Origin: Gammaproteobacteria bacterium
Lineage (GTDB): Bacteria; Pseudomonadota; Gammaproteobacteria; Steroidobacterales; Steroidobacteraceae
Direction: 5' to 3'
Assembly (NCBI GenBank): GCA_021323735.1
Contig: JAJPKM010000021.1
Coordinates: 214,084-278,083, forward strand
DNA length: 64,000 bases
Numbering within the stretch: position 1 is the first letter of the stretch; every line of letters starts with the position of its first letter. The translations under genes and the position numbers were made by a program. This document shows positions 25,494 to 35,039 of the stretch, one piece after another. The notes below the pieces were generated by a model, which had not been told where the DNA came from, searched no databases, and worked only from the letters and a program-made list of their open reading frames with translations.

Positions 25494-27968
25494 TCAAGGC
25501 CGCCGCCGCGCGGCATGGCCGCGGACGACGAGCAGCACGCCGGCCAGCAGCAGGATATCCATCCAATCCATCGAGCCGCCGCCACCTCCGCTTGCGCTGG
25601 CCGCAGTGACCGTCAGGGTGGCCGATGCCGGCGCGGCATTACCTCCGGCGGGCCCGGTCGCCAGTCCGTTCGCCGCCACCGACGCCACATAAGTCCCGGG
25701 TGTGGCGGTGTTTACACTCAATGAAATATTGCAGCTGCCGCCGGCGGGAATATTGGCGTCGGCGAGCGTGACGCTGCCGGTGGCGCTGGTCAGCTTCAGC
25801 CCAGCGCCGCTGCAAGTGCTGGCGGGTGCCGACGAAGCCAACGGCGCAAGACCGGCGGGCAGCGATAAGGTGATCCCCGACTGAGTCAGCGCGAACGCAT
25901 TGGTATTGGTGAAGGTCAACACCAGCGTGGCAGGCGCATTCACGGCCACGCTGGTCGGGGAAAAGGCCGCGCCGACGGTCGGCGCTACCGGTGTCACCGT
26001 CAGGGGCGAGATGCAGGCCGAGGAGGCGCCGCCGGCCGCTGCGGGTGCCGTGCTGGTGGCGCCGTTCGCCGTGAAATTCACGACGGCGGTATCCGTATTG
26101 CCGGCCGAGTCCTTCACCACCAGCGTCAAGGTCCCCGCGCCGCTCACCAAGGCATTGACCGCAGAGCTGCTGCCGCCCGATACGATGCGTACCGCGCCGG
26201 ATGCACTCCACGCGTAAGAGGCAATCGTCGCGTTGCACGCAGCGGCGCTGCCGGCGCCATCGAAAGTTGCACTGCCCGAGGTGAAGCCCGCCGGTATCGA
26301 CACTGCCGCAATCGGATTGAGCGCGGCGATGACGGCGCTCAATGCGTTCACCATGCCCGCGCCGCAGGTGCTCGTGGTGCAAGCGCACTCGACGCTCGAG
26401 GAGGATCCAGCGACACATTGCGGGGTCGGCGGGTTCGTGACCGGCTGCGGAAACGGGGTCGCGCTGGCCTTCATGCGTGCGATGATCTGCGGCGGGGTGA
26501 GATTCGCGTTCGCAGCGCGCATCAACGCGGCGATACCGGTCACTATGGGCGCCGAAAAGCTCGTACCGAGATTGGAGTTTGTCTGGTCGGTGTACGAATT
26601 GATTCCCGGGACGGTGGCCCCTTCGTTCGTCGTGGTATCGATGGACCGCAGACAGGGGTTGCCGAGATTCACGCAGTTGCCGGCGGGCGCCGCGATACCG
26701 ACTTCCGGCCCCAAACTGCTGTAGCCGACCTTGGTGCCGACGTTTCTCAATCCGGCGACCGCCAACACGCCCGGGCAGTTGGCGGGTATGTCGACGGGGC
26801 CGCTTTCATTGCCGGCGGATGCCACGACCAGCACACCCATGCGCGTGAGCGTCGTGAGCAACGTCTGGTAGGAGCTAGGACAGGTGCCGGTGCCGCCGAG
26901 ACTCAAGTTGATGATGTCGGCCGGATAGGGATTGTCCGGCACACCGCTGACGGTCATGCCGACGGCCCACTGAATTCCGGTAATGATGTCGGAGTCCAGG
27001 CCGCCGCACTTGCCCAAGGCACGCACCGGAAGCAAGTACGGATTCCAGGTCATCCCCGCAATACCGACGTCGTTGTTGGTCGCCGCACCGAGCAGGCCTA
27101 TGACCCGGGTGCCATGCCACGAGCTGCCCTGCACGCTGCAGCTCTTGCTGGGAAAAACTTTGCTGTTGGCGAGATCCGTGCTGTCGATCCAATCACCGGG
27201 GTCGGACGGGTCAGGATCCCAGCCGTCGCCGTCGTTGGCCACCAGAAACGTGCCCTGCGGACTGCCGTTGGTCGAATCCACGTCCTCGCTGACGAAATCA
27301 TAGCCCGGCAACAAGCGGCCACCGAACCCGGCACGCAGCAAGTCCGGATGGTCGAAGCGAACCCCGCTGTCGATATCGGCGATGACGCTGCCGGAACTGC
27401 CCTTGGTGATGTTCCATGCGGAGACCGCGTCGGTCGCCGCCGCGTCGCTGGTCGGCGTGAGGCTGCTCGGTGTCTGCAGGTACCACTGTCCGCTGGCCGT
27501 GGCGGTAGGAACGAACAACGGATCGTTGGGCAGGACGTGCGCATAGCGCCGTTGATCGACGTCGGCAAACGCCACCGCCGGATCCGCTCTCAGCCGCTCG
27601 AGCAGGCTCTGGACGTCCGCCCCGTAGACGGCGTTCTGAAGGAACAGGACATGCATGCTGGGCGTGAGCTGCCGCGACCGCGACATGGCGATGCCGGTGC
27701 GTTGGGTCAGGCTGCGCAGATCCGCGTCGGTGGTCTGCGCCTGGACGCTCAGATATTGTGCCTTGGAGCGCAAGCGAATGGCCTTCGTCACCGCGTTGCT
27801 CGAATTCGCCCGAAACCCGACGATCAGCCGGCTGGCCTGCGGCCCAATCTCAGTCGGATGCGACCGAATCGGGTTCCATTCCACGGCCGCGACTGCGGCC
27901 GTGACCCAGCAGAGGGCCATAAGTCCGGCAATCACAGACTTCGGGAGCGGAATTCCGGCGTTTTTCAT
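25494..27968 (-). CDS. Secreted S8 subtilisin-like protease with GlyGly-CTERM-type tail
   Basis: 824-residue exported protease. Signal peptide about residues 1-28 (from the ATG at 27968), a propeptide-like N-terminal part, then the S8 catalytic domain with Asp200 (IADIDSGVRFDHPD), His285 (SWHGTRV) and Ser470 (GTSFSAP). An Ala/Gly/Ser-rich region with DUF11/Ig-like strands follows. The C-terminus is Gly-rich (GGGGGS), a hydrophobic helix (MDILLLAGVLLVV) and a basic end (RRRP), the tripartite GlyGly-CTERM signal processed by rhombosortases. No rhombosortase gene is in the window. Confidence 0.88.
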   Translation of the reverse strand: MKNAGIPLPKSVIAGLMALCWVTAAVAAVEWNPIRSHPTEIGPQASRLIVGFRANSSNAVTKAIRLRSKAQYLSVQAQTTDADLRSLTQRTGIAMSRSRQLTPSMHVLFLQNAVYGADVQSLLERLRADPAVAFADVDQRRYAHVLPNDPLFVPTATASGQWYLQTPSSLTPTSDAAATDAVSAWNITKGSSGSVIADIDSGVRFDHPDLLRAGFGGRLLPGYDFVSEDVDSTNGSPQGTFLVANDGDGWDPDPSDPGDWIDSTDLANSKVFPSKSCSVQGSSWHGTRVIGLLGAATNNDVGIAGMTWNPYLLPVRALGKCGGLDSDIITGIQWAVGMTVSGVPDNPYPADIINLSLGGTGTCPSSYQTLLTTLTRMGVLVVASAGNESGPVDIPANCPGVLAVAGLRNVGTKVGYSSLGPEVGIAAPAGNCVNLGNPCLRSIDTTTNEGATVPGINSYTDQTNSNLGTSFSAPIVTGIAALMRAANANLTPPQIIARMKASATPFPQPVTNPPTPQCVAGSSSSVECACTTSTCGAGMVNALSAVIAALNPIAAVSIPAGFTSGSATFDGAGSAAACNATIASYAWSASGAVRIVSGGSSSAVNALVSGAGTLTLVVKDSAGNTDTAVVNFTANGATSTAPAAAGGASSACISPLTVTPVAPTVGAAFSPTSVAVNAPATLVLTFTNTNAFALTQSGITLSLPAGLAPLASSAPASTCSGAGLKLTSATGSVTLADANIPAGGSCNISLSVNTATPGTYVASVAANGLATGPAGGNAAPASATLTVTAASASGGGGGSMDWMDILLLAGVLLVVRGHAARRRP

Positions 27969-28112
27969 GGACGGCAAGCCTAGCAACTAAAGTAGGGTCA
28001 AGATGCGAACCACGACCATAAACTTACGCGAAATCACGACCGTCGCGCAGCCCCCGTCCCGCGGGGTAGAATACCGGCAGTCAAACAACCGCATTTCCGA
28101 AGGGGCTTTGCA

Positions 28113-29546
28113 ATGACATATGACAATCGACAGTTCTATATCGATGGCGCTTGGGTGGATCCGGCCGAACCGAAGGAACTGAAGGTCATCAATCCCGCGA
28201 CCGAAGAAGTCGCCGGCGTCATCTCCATGGGAAGCAGCAAAGATGTCGAGCGGGCGGTAATGGCCGCGCGGCGCGCATTCGACAGCTATTCACGCACGAC
28301 GCCCGCGGAGCGCCTCGCCCTCCTGGAGCGCATGCTGGCTGCCTACAAGGCTCACTACGATGAAATAGCGCAGGCCATGACCATAGAGATGGGCGCACCG
28401 GTGACATTGTCGAAGGGCGCACAGACTCGAATCGGCGTCGGTCACATCAGCGCCATGATCGATGTGCTGAAAACCTTCAAGTTCGAGGAACTGCGCGGCA
28501 CCGTTCGCCTGGTACAGGAGCCCGTCGGCGTTTGCGCGCTGATCACGCCGTGGAATTGGCCGATGAATCAAGTGGCGGCCAAGGTCGTGCCGGCACTTGC
28601 GGCCGGCTGCACCATGGTGCTGAAGCCTTCGGAGTACTCACCGTTCAGCGCCATCATCTGGGCCAAAGTCATGCACGAGGCCGGCGTCCCCGCCGGTGTC
28701 TTCAATCTCATCAACGGGGATGGCGCGAGCGTCGGCGCACCGCTGTCCTCGCACCGGGAAGTGGACATGGTCTCCTTTACAGGATCCACGCGCGCGGGCA
28801 CCGAAGTGGCCAAGAACGCAGCGGCATCAGTCAAGCGGGTGCACCAAGAACTGGGCGGCAAATCGCCGAACGTGTTGCTGGACGATGCCGACTTCGAGCG
28901 TGCCGTCAAACAGAGCGTGCTGCATGTCTTCCAGAATTCAGGACAATCATGCAACGCGCCGACGCGCATGCTGGTGCCGGCCGCCAAACTGGCGCAAGTC
29001 GAAGCCATTGCAAAACGTGTCGCGGAATCCGTGGTCACGGGCGATCCGTCTTCGGACAAGACGAACATAGGCCCCCTCGTGTCGAAAGTGCAGTTCGAAC
29101 GCGTTGAAGGGTACATTGCCAAGGGCATCGCCGAAGGCGCGAAAGTGGTCATCGGCGGCTCAGGCAGGCCGGACGGCCTCGCCAAGGGCTACTACGTCAA
29201 GCCCACCATATTCTCCAATGTGCGCAACGACATGACCATTGCACGCGAGGAGATCTTCGGACCCGTGCTCTGCATCCTGCCCTATGAGAGCGAGGAACAG
29301 GCGGTGCAGATCGCCAACGACACGCCCTATGGCCTCGCGGCCTACGTCTGGTCGCAGGACAATCTGCGCGCACGCCGGGTGGGCGGACAGATTCGCGCAG
29401 GCCAAGTGACGCTCAATGGCGCCTCGGGTAATATGAATACGCCGTTCGGCGGTTTCAAGATGTCAGGCAACGGGCGCGAGTACGGCGAGTTTGGATTGCG
29501 CGACTTCCTCGAGGTCAAGGCCGTGATCGGAGTCGACGCCGCTTGA
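28113..29546 (+). CDS. NAD(P)-dependent aldehyde dehydrogenase
   Basis: 477-residue ALDH-superfamily enzyme oxidising an aldehyde to an acid. Visible are TPWNWPMNQ in the nucleotide fold, SFTGSTRAGTEV (cofactor), general base Glu246 (HQELGGKSP), nucleophile Cys280 (NSGQSCNAP) and EEIFGPVL. Length is normal. An upstream AAGGGG precedes the ATG. Substrate cannot be told from sequence; the closest in feel are the generic aldehyde dehydrogenases near AldA/DhaS. The ABC transporter module begins 16 bp downstream, possibly in the same transcript. Confidence 0.88.
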   Translation: MTYDNRQFYIDGAWVDPAEPKELKVINPATEEVAGVISMGSSKDVERAVMAARRAFDSYSRTTPAERLALLERMLAAYKAHYDEIAQAMTIEMGAPVTLSKGAQTRIGVGHISAMIDVLKTFKFEELRGTVRLVQEPVGVCALITPWNWPMNQVAAKVVPALAAGCTMVLKPSEYSPFSAIIWAKVMHEAGVPAGVFNLINGDGASVGAPLSSHREVDMVSFTGSTRAGTEVAKNAAASVKRVHQELGGKSPNVLLDDADFERAVKQSVLHVFQNSGQSCNAPTRMLVPAAKLAQVEAIAKRVAESVVTGDPSSDKTNIGPLVSKVQFERVEGYIAKGIAEGAKVVIGGSGRPDGLAKGYYVKPTIFSNVRNDMTIAREEIFGPVLCILPYESEEQAVQIANDTPYGLAAYVWSQDNLRARRVGGQIRAGQVTLNGASGNMNTPFGGFKMSGNGREYGEFGLRDFLEVKAVIGVDAA

Positions 29547-29562
29547 GGTCCCTGGACCGCGG

Positions 29563-30246
29563 GTGATTGATCCCATCCTCCAGCTCGAGGGCCTCAGCAA
29601 GCGGTACTCGAAAGATCGGCCGGCGATCTTCGAGGACGTCGATCTTACGCTTCGCAGCGGCGAGTACCTTGCCATCATGGGCGAATCCGGCGTCGGCAAG
29701 TCGACGTTGCTCAATCTCTTGGCGGGACTCGATACTCCGGACACCGGACGTGTGGTGCTCGAAGGGGTCGATCTGACCACTCTGGACGATGACGCCACGA
29801 CCCGGCTGCGGCGCCGCACCGTGGGCTTTGTATTCCAAGCCTTTCATGTGCTGCCCTATTTGTCGGTCGAACAAAACGTTGCCCTTCCCCTGGACCTGCT
29901 GGGAGTGGCTGAGCCCGAGCGCGGCCGGCGCACGCAGGAAATGTTGACGGCGGTGGGGATCGAGGCGCTCTCGCAGCGCCATACGCGAGAGCTGTCGGGC
30001 GGCGAAGTGCAACGCGTTGCCATTGCACGTGCCCTCGTCCATCGGCCCCGCCTGGTACTGGCCGATGAGCCGACAGGCAACCTCGACGCGCGCAGCGCCG
30101 CGCAGACGCTCACGCTGCTGCGCGCGCAGATTAAGGCGAATGCCGGCGCGGGCATTCTCATTACGCATTCCAGAGCCGCGGCGGACACCGCGGATCGCAT
30201 CGTGGTGCTCGAGGCGCGCGGACTCAAAGCGCTGGAAGCGGCGTGA
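29563..30246 (+). CDS. ABC transporter ATP-binding protein (LolD/MacB/AttE-like)
   Basis: 227-residue ATPase: Walker A GESGVGKST (40-48), signature LSGGEVQR, Walker B LVLADEPTG, and the FVFQAFHVLPYLSVEQNV Q-loop block typical of the FtsE/LolD/MacB class. These ATPases drive mechanotransmission across the envelope with FtsX-type permeases rather than classic transport. Starts at GTG 29563. The next gene, an FtsX-like permease, begins at a GTGA overlapping this stop. Confidence 0.9.
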   Translation: MIDPILQLEGLSKRYSKDRPAIFEDVDLTLRSGEYLAIMGESGVGKSTLLNLLAGLDTPDTGRVVLEGVDLTTLDDDATTRLRRRTVGFVFQAFHVLPYLSVEQNVALPLDLLGVAEPERGRRTQEMLTAVGIEALSQRHTRELSGGEVQRVAIARALVHRPRLVLADEPTGNLDARSAAQTLTLLRAQIKANAGAGILITHSRAAADTADRIVVLEARGLKALEAA

Positions 30247-32762
30247 GCCGCACGGGCTCCTATGGGATTTGGCGGATCCTGCTGCTGGCGCAGCTAAGAG
30301 AGCAGCCGGGACGATTCCTGGTCACGGTGCTGGCACTGGCGCTGGGCGTGGCGTTGGGTTCATCGGTTTACCTGGTCAACACGTCCGCGCTCAATGAATT
30401 CGGCCTCGCTACCAAGCGCTTGGTCGGCGAGGCCGACATCGTGGTACGCGGTCCGCGCGACGGCTTCCCTGAGCAGCTGTTCGTCGATCTTGCCCACACC
30501 CCATCGGTCAGCGCATTGAGCCCGGTGCTGGAATTGGAAGTGGCGCTGTCCGACCGCAAGGAAACGCTCAAGGTGCTGGGGCTCGATCCCTTCAGGGCGG
30601 CCGTTTTGCAACCGGCCATCATGGGGGATATCGGCGAGGCCATGTTTCAGCTGTTCGATACGGATGCAATCTATCTGAGCAGCGCCGCCGCGCAGGAACT
30701 GAAGCTCAAGCGCGGTGAGCAGCTGCGGGTCACCGTCGGAAGCACCTCCAAAGCGCTGCGGGTGATCGGCATCCTGTCGCAGAACACTTATTCGCAGTCG
30801 CTTGGGCTGATGGACATCGCCTCGGCGCAGTGGATTTTCAATGCCCTCGGCCGCGTAAATCGCATCGACATGCGACTTTCACCCGGCACCGACGTGAATT
30901 CGTTTCGCCGGGATCTGGGCACGAAGCTTCCGCCCGGTGTTCTGGCACTGGCGCCGCAAGTCGAGCGCGACAGGGCCGTCACCGTGACCAAGGCCTATCG
31001 GGTAAATCTCAACATGCTGGCGTTGGTGGCCTTGTTTACCGGCGCCTTCCTGGTGTTCTCCACCCAATCGCTCTCCGTGTTGCGCCGACGCCGCTCACTT
31101 GCACTGCTGCGGGCGCTCGGAGTCACGCGCAGCCAGCTGCGCAACGCCTTGCTCGGTGAAGGCCTTGCCTTGGGAGTACTGGGCTCGCTGCTCGGCGTGG
31201 TTCTCGGCATGATCATTGCCGCGGCGGTCCTGAAGTTCCTCACCGCCGATCTCGGGAACGGCCAATTGCGCGCGGCGGGCGCCTCGTTGCGCAGCGCGCC
31301 GCTGCAGACGGTGGCCTTTTTCGCCATCGGCGTCGCAGTCGCCGGCATCGGCGCCTGGGTACCGGCTCGCAATGCCGCGCGGCAGCCGCCGGCTCGCGCG
31401 CTGAAAGGCGGTGATGGAGATTTCAAGGCCGCGGCACGAACGGGCTGGCGCTCCGGTCTTGCGATGCTGGTACTAGGTTCGGCTCTTGCTTGGCTACCGC
31501 CCGTCGGCGGCCTACCCCTATTCGGCTATGCGGCCATCGCCGCGCTGCTGCTGGGCGCCGTCCTGCTGGTGCCCACGGTCACCATCCAGGGCTTGAGGCT
31601 GGCTCCGCGGACCCATCGCATCGTGTTGGACACGGCCGTGTCCCAGTTGCGCGAGAACGTGAGCCTGTCCGCCTTGAGCCTTGCATCCATCATCGTGAGC
31701 TTCAGCCTCATGGTGGCCATGGCCATCATGATTCATTCATTCCGCATCTCCTTCGATCATTGGCTGGGCAAGCTGCTGCCCGCGGACATGCTGCTGCGTG
31801 AACCGCCGGGCAATGACACGGCATTCTTGTCCAAGGACGACCAGGCGAAACTCGGCACGGTGACCGGCATCGCTCGCGCGGAATTTCGCAGGACCCTGCA
31901 AGTGCTCCTGGATCCAACACGCGCGCCTATCACCTTGATCGCTCGCGGCATGAGTGAGGCAGATACCGCCGCGGAATTGCCGCTGATACGCAGCGTATCG
32001 GCCAAGGAATCACCCACGCCCACTGCGTTTATTTCAGAGGCTCTGCAGGATGTTTATGGCTACAAGATCGGTGACGTGCTGCAGATTCCGCTGGGCGGCA
32101 GGAACCGCGCCTTCCTGATCGCAGGCGTCTGGCGCGACTATGCGCGGCTGTCCGGATCGGTGGTCGTCTCGCGGCATGCGTACACGGCCGCTACCGGCGA
32201 TGACAGTGCCAACGAGGGCTCGCTCTGGCTCAACACCGGGACGGACTCCGATACCGTCGCGCGGATGCTGCGCCAAACGGTGGGAAACGGCGACGCGCTG
32301 GAAATTACCACCAGCACCGCGCTGCACGAGCGCTCGTTGCAGATCTTCGATCGCGCCTTCGCCATTACCTATGCGCTCGAGATCATCGCCGTCATCATCG
32401 GCTTGACGGGCGTGAGCTTTGCGGCGAGTTCCACTGCCCTCGCCCGCCGCGCCGAATTCGGCATGTTGCGGCACATCGGCATGCTGCGCCGGCAGATCAT
32501 CGGCATGCTGGCCGACGAGGGAGTTCTGACCAGCACGTTCGGCGTGGTCTACGGTCTTGGCCTCGGCGCGGCGCTGAGCCTGGTTTTGGTCTACGTCATC
32601 AATCGGCAGTCTTTCAATTGGAGCATCGATTTTGCCGTTCCGGTGTTGCCGCTGGTATTGCTCAGCGTCGTGCTAATCGGCGCCGCTGCCGTCACCGCCA
32701 TTTGGAGCGGCCGCGCCGCCCTCAGCCAGGACGCGGTACGCGCCGTGCGAGAGGACTGGTGA
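30243..32762 (+). CDS. FtsX-like ABC transporter permease with two permease domains
   Basis: 839-residue inner-membrane protein. An N-terminal helix (FLVTVLALALGVALGSSVYL) and a large periplasmic domain are followed by an FtsX core (about residues 250-380). A second copy of helix, periplasmic domain and FtsX core ends near the C-terminus (LVLLSVVLIGAAAVTAIWS). This duplicated architecture matches the permease of AttEFGH/LolCE-like systems in which two permease halves are fused. The GTG start overlaps the ATPase stop, so the two are coupled. Substrate unknown. Confidence 0.88.
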   Translation: MSRTGSYGIWRILLLAQLREQPGRFLVTVLALALGVALGSSVYLVNTSALNEFGLATKRLVGEADIVVRGPRDGFPEQLFVDLAHTPSVSALSPVLELEVALSDRKETLKVLGLDPFRAAVLQPAIMGDIGEAMFQLFDTDAIYLSSAAAQELKLKRGEQLRVTVGSTSKALRVIGILSQNTYSQSLGLMDIASAQWIFNALGRVNRIDMRLSPGTDVNSFRRDLGTKLPPGVLALAPQVERDRAVTVTKAYRVNLNMLALVALFTGAFLVFSTQSLSVLRRRRSLALLRALGVTRSQLRNALLGEGLALGVLGSLLGVVLGMIIAAAVLKFLTADLGNGQLRAAGASLRSAPLQTVAFFAIGVAVAGIGAWVPARNAARQPPARALKGGDGDFKAAARTGWRSGLAMLVLGSALAWLPPVGGLPLFGYAAIAALLLGAVLLVPTVTIQGLRLAPRTHRIVLDTAVSQLRENVSLSALSLASIIVSFSLMVAMAIMIHSFRISFDHWLGKLLPADMLLREPPGNDTAFLSKDDQAKLGTVTGIARAEFRRTLQVLLDPTRAPITLIARGMSEADTAAELPLIRSVSAKESPTPTAFISEALQDVYGYKIGDVLQIPLGGRNRAFLIAGVWRDYARLSGSVVVSRHAYTAATGDDSANEGSLWLNTGTDSDTVARMLRQTVGNGDALEITTSTALHERSLQIFDRAFAITYALEIIAVIIGLTGVSFAASSTALARRAEFGMLRHIGMLRRQIIGMLADEGVLTSTFGVVYGLGLGAALSLVLVYVINRQSFNWSIDFAVPVLPLVLLSVVLIGAAAVTAIWSGRAALSQDAVRAVREDW

Positions 32763-32770
32763 GGACCTTC

Positions 32771-33883
32771 ATGCGGCCTGGCGGATGTCTGCTGGCAGGA
32801 TACCTGTTGACCAGGTGCCTGTTGACCGGATGTCTGTTGTCCGGATGCCTGCTGGCCATGCCCGCTGCCGCCGGCACCCAATATGCGCCCGTCGTTCCCG
32901 GACACCCGTTCCGATTCCCGGCGGACTTGGGCAGTCACCCTGAGTTTCGGACCGAATGGTGGTATGTCACCGGTTGGCTGATGACCGAACAGGGCGAGTC
33001 CCTGGGATTTCAAATTACCTTTTTCCGCTCCAAACCCGACATCGACGCCAACAACCCGAGTGCCTTTTCGCCACGCCAGCTTCTGGTGGCGCATTGCGCC
33101 CTGAGCGATCCGAAACGCGGCCGGCTGTGGCAGGATCAAAGGATTCGTCGGGCGGGATTGAACCTTGCCGACGCCGCCGAAGGCGATACCAACGTTTGGA
33201 TCGATACCTGGTCCTTGCGCCACGCGGGTCAGAGTTATGCGGCGAAGATCGACGCGGATGGGTTTTCCTTCGATCTGATGCTTGCCGAGACACAGGCCGC
33301 GTTGATCAATGGACAGGGCGGCGTGAGCCGCAAAGGACCGCAGCCCGAGGCGTCGAGCTACTACTACAGCCTGCCGCACATGCGGGTCGCGGGAACCCTG
33401 TCGCGCAACACCGCCAAGACCAGGGTGACCGGTGAAGCCTGGTTCGACCATGAATGGTCCAGTGAATATCTGGACCCGGAAGCCACCGGCTGGGACTGGA
33501 TCGGCGTCAACTTCAACGACGGTGCCGCCCTGATGGCATTTCGAATCCGCAGTCTCCATGGTGAGCCGCGCTGGGCGGGCGGCACGCTGCGCGGCGCCGA
33601 CGGCGACATGCGCGTTCTCGAACCGGCCGACGTGGACTTCCACGCCGGCAGGCGCTGGATCTCGCCGCGTACCGGCATTGCGTATCCGGTCGAGTGGACG
33701 GTTCGGGCCGGCTCGCACGAGATCAGCCTACGGCCGCTGCTCGACGATCAGGAGAACGATACGCGGCTGTCCACCGGCGCCATCTACTGGGAAGGCGCGG
33801 TGCAGGCTTACGAGCGAAACTCAATCGTAGGCCGGGGCTACCTGGAATTGACTGGATATGGCGAACGCTTGAAATTGCGGTAA
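32771..33883 (+). CDS. AttH/CrtC-like lipocalin-type secreted protein
   Basis: 370-residue exported protein of the AttH (carotenoid 1,2-hydratase-like, COG5621) family: FRTEWWYVTGWL near residues 60-71, YYYSLPHMRVAGT, GEAWFDHEWSS and GWDWIGVNFNDG. The ATG at 32771 has GAGGA 5-6 bp upstream; a GTG at 32759 overlapping the permease stop is an alternative. The N-terminus is a Leu/Cys-rich signal made of repeated LLxxC units, several of which resemble lipoboxes (LLTGC, LLSGC), so it may be a lipoprotein. Its place after the ATPase and permease is the AttE-permease-AttH order; the joint role is unknown. Confidence 0.82.
   Translation: MRPGGCLLAGYLLTRCLLTGCLLSGCLLAMPAAAGTQYAPVVPGHPFRFPADLGSHPEFRTEWWYVTGWLMTEQGESLGFQITFFRSKPDIDANNPSAFSPRQLLVAHCALSDPKRGRLWQDQRIRRAGLNLADAAEGDTNVWIDTWSLRHAGQSYAAKIDADGFSFDLMLAETQAALINGQGGVSRKGPQPEASSYYYSLPHMRVAGTLSRNTAKTRVTGEAWFDHEWSSEYLDPEATGWDWIGVNFNDGAALMAFRIRSLHGEPRWAGGTLRGADGDMRVLEPADVDFHAGRRWISPRTGIAYPVEWTVRAGSHEISLRPLLDDQENDTRLSTGAIYWEGAVQAYERNSIVGRGYLELTGYGERLKLR
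32788..32847 (+). repeat. Four tandem 15-bp repeats inside a signal peptide
   Basis: Four consecutive 15-bp units (32788-32802, 32803-32817, 32818-32832, 32833-32847), consensus CCTGTTGACCGGATG, followed by a partial fifth. Being a multiple of three, they code for pentapeptides LLAGY, LLTRC, LLTGC, LLSGC, so copy-number change would lengthen or shorten the signal peptide without a frameshift. Confidence 0.8.
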
Positions 33884-34990
33884 AACCGCGCGGCGCGGCC
33901 CGACGCCGGGACGTCGCGGGAGCACATCTTTGTCCGCGCAGTACTTCACCAAGAACGCAATCTTGTGATCATCGAACGCGCTGTCGCGGTAATAGCCAAG
34001 ATCCTGGGGAAGATTAGCTCCCTCCAACACCCGTGCTCTAGGTTCAGTGCCCAACATAGAGCTACTTGAACAGGCTGCGCAACCTATTGATCCGGCGGCG
34101 CAGAAGAACGACAGGAAATGCCGGTGAGAATGCCGGTCGGACCGCAGCACCCGCAGCAACTCGGGGAAGATACCACCGTGCATCAGATAGCTCCTGCGCT
34201 GCTGCTGATTGGCGCTGCGTAGATGCTCGAGCCAGGGAGATGGGCGGATGTGCCTGCTCATTTTCACCGGCGTGGTGTACTGCAAGATGTAGGCGAGTCT
34301 CGATGACGCGGTCTTATTGCCAAAGGATCCGTGTACGGTCAAGCCATGATGAATGATCATGGCACCGGCCGGGATGGGGCGCACCGCCGCGGTCTGTGGA
34401 TCGAATCCCTCGTAACATTCGATGGTGTTGGCATCCTTCGCTCCGCCGTGCAACCGATGCGGCAGCAATCCCAAACGGTGCGATCCTGGGATGTATGCCA
34501 TGGCACCGTTGTCCAGCGTGCTCTCCGTCACCGCGATCCAGATACTCAACTCGTTATAGTCGAAGCCCGGCTCTCGGAATGCCTCGTCCTGATGCCAGGG
34601 CGTGGGATGGCCCTTGTGGCTGGGTTTGAAGATGGCATGATCGCCGGCAAATTCGGCATCGTCACCCAACAGTTGGCGCGCCGTAGCCAGCGCAGTCTTC
34701 CGATAGGAAAGCTTCCGGAGTTCAGTGGCGTACAACGATGGCTGCAGCACACTGGGCGAGGTCATGTCCCCGGCACCGTCCTTGGCGGTCAGATCCAGAT
34801 TCCTGCCTTCGCTGCGCCGCTCGCCGCCGAGGATCATGCGCATGAGGACATCGCGGCACCAGTCGAGCTCCGCCGGTGCTATCTGGGGTTTCTCGATGAC
34901 GAGAAATCCCAGCCGAGAAAACTCATCGACTTGTTCGGCGGTAAGCGGCTGTTGATGCTGTAAGCTTGTCACTTTCGCACGAGTCAACAT
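33821..34990 (-). CDS. Phytanoyl-CoA dioxygenase (PhyH) family protein
   Basis: 389-residue Fe(II)/2-oxoglutarate-type oxygenase. Metal ligands are His133 and Asp135 (WHQDEAF) and His220 (HHGLTVHGS), with the 2-oxoglutarate-binding Arg231. The family core ends near residue 285; the last 100 residues (including a Cys/Ser-rich CAACSSSSMLG piece) do not resemble PhyH proteins and overlap the end of the convergent AttH-like gene by 63 bp, so the reading frame may have lost an earlier stop. Members hydroxylate lipids, sugars or natural products; the substrate is unknown. It sits at the edge of the polysaccharide region. Confidence 0.78.
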   Translation of the reverse strand: MLTRAKVTSLQHQQPLTAEQVDEFSRLGFLVIEKPQIAPAELDWCRDVLMRMILGGERRSEGRNLDLTAKDGAGDMTSPSVLQPSLYATELRKLSYRKTALATARQLLGDDAEFAGDHAIFKPSHKGHPTPWHQDEAFREPGFDYNELSIWIAVTESTLDNGAMAYIPGSHRLGLLPHRLHGGAKDANTIECYEGFDPQTAAVRPIPAGAMIIHHGLTVHGSFGNKTASSRLAYILQYTTPVKMSRHIRPSPWLEHLRSANQQQRRSYLMHGGIFPELLRVLRSDRHSHRHFLSFFCAAGSIGCAACSSSSMLGTEPRARVLEGANLPQDLGYYRDSAFDDHKIAFLVKYCADKDVLPRRPGVGPRRAVLPQFQAFAISSQFQVAPAYD

Positions 34991-35039
34991 CGGTCAACGA
35001 TCCACACGCCGCGACCGCGGCGATACCGAGGGTGAGAGT

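Noticed and set aside
34991..35039. A second c-di-GMP riboswitch before the first GH71 gene.
   Set aside because: The gap is only about 50 bp and contains none of the GEMM core sequences.
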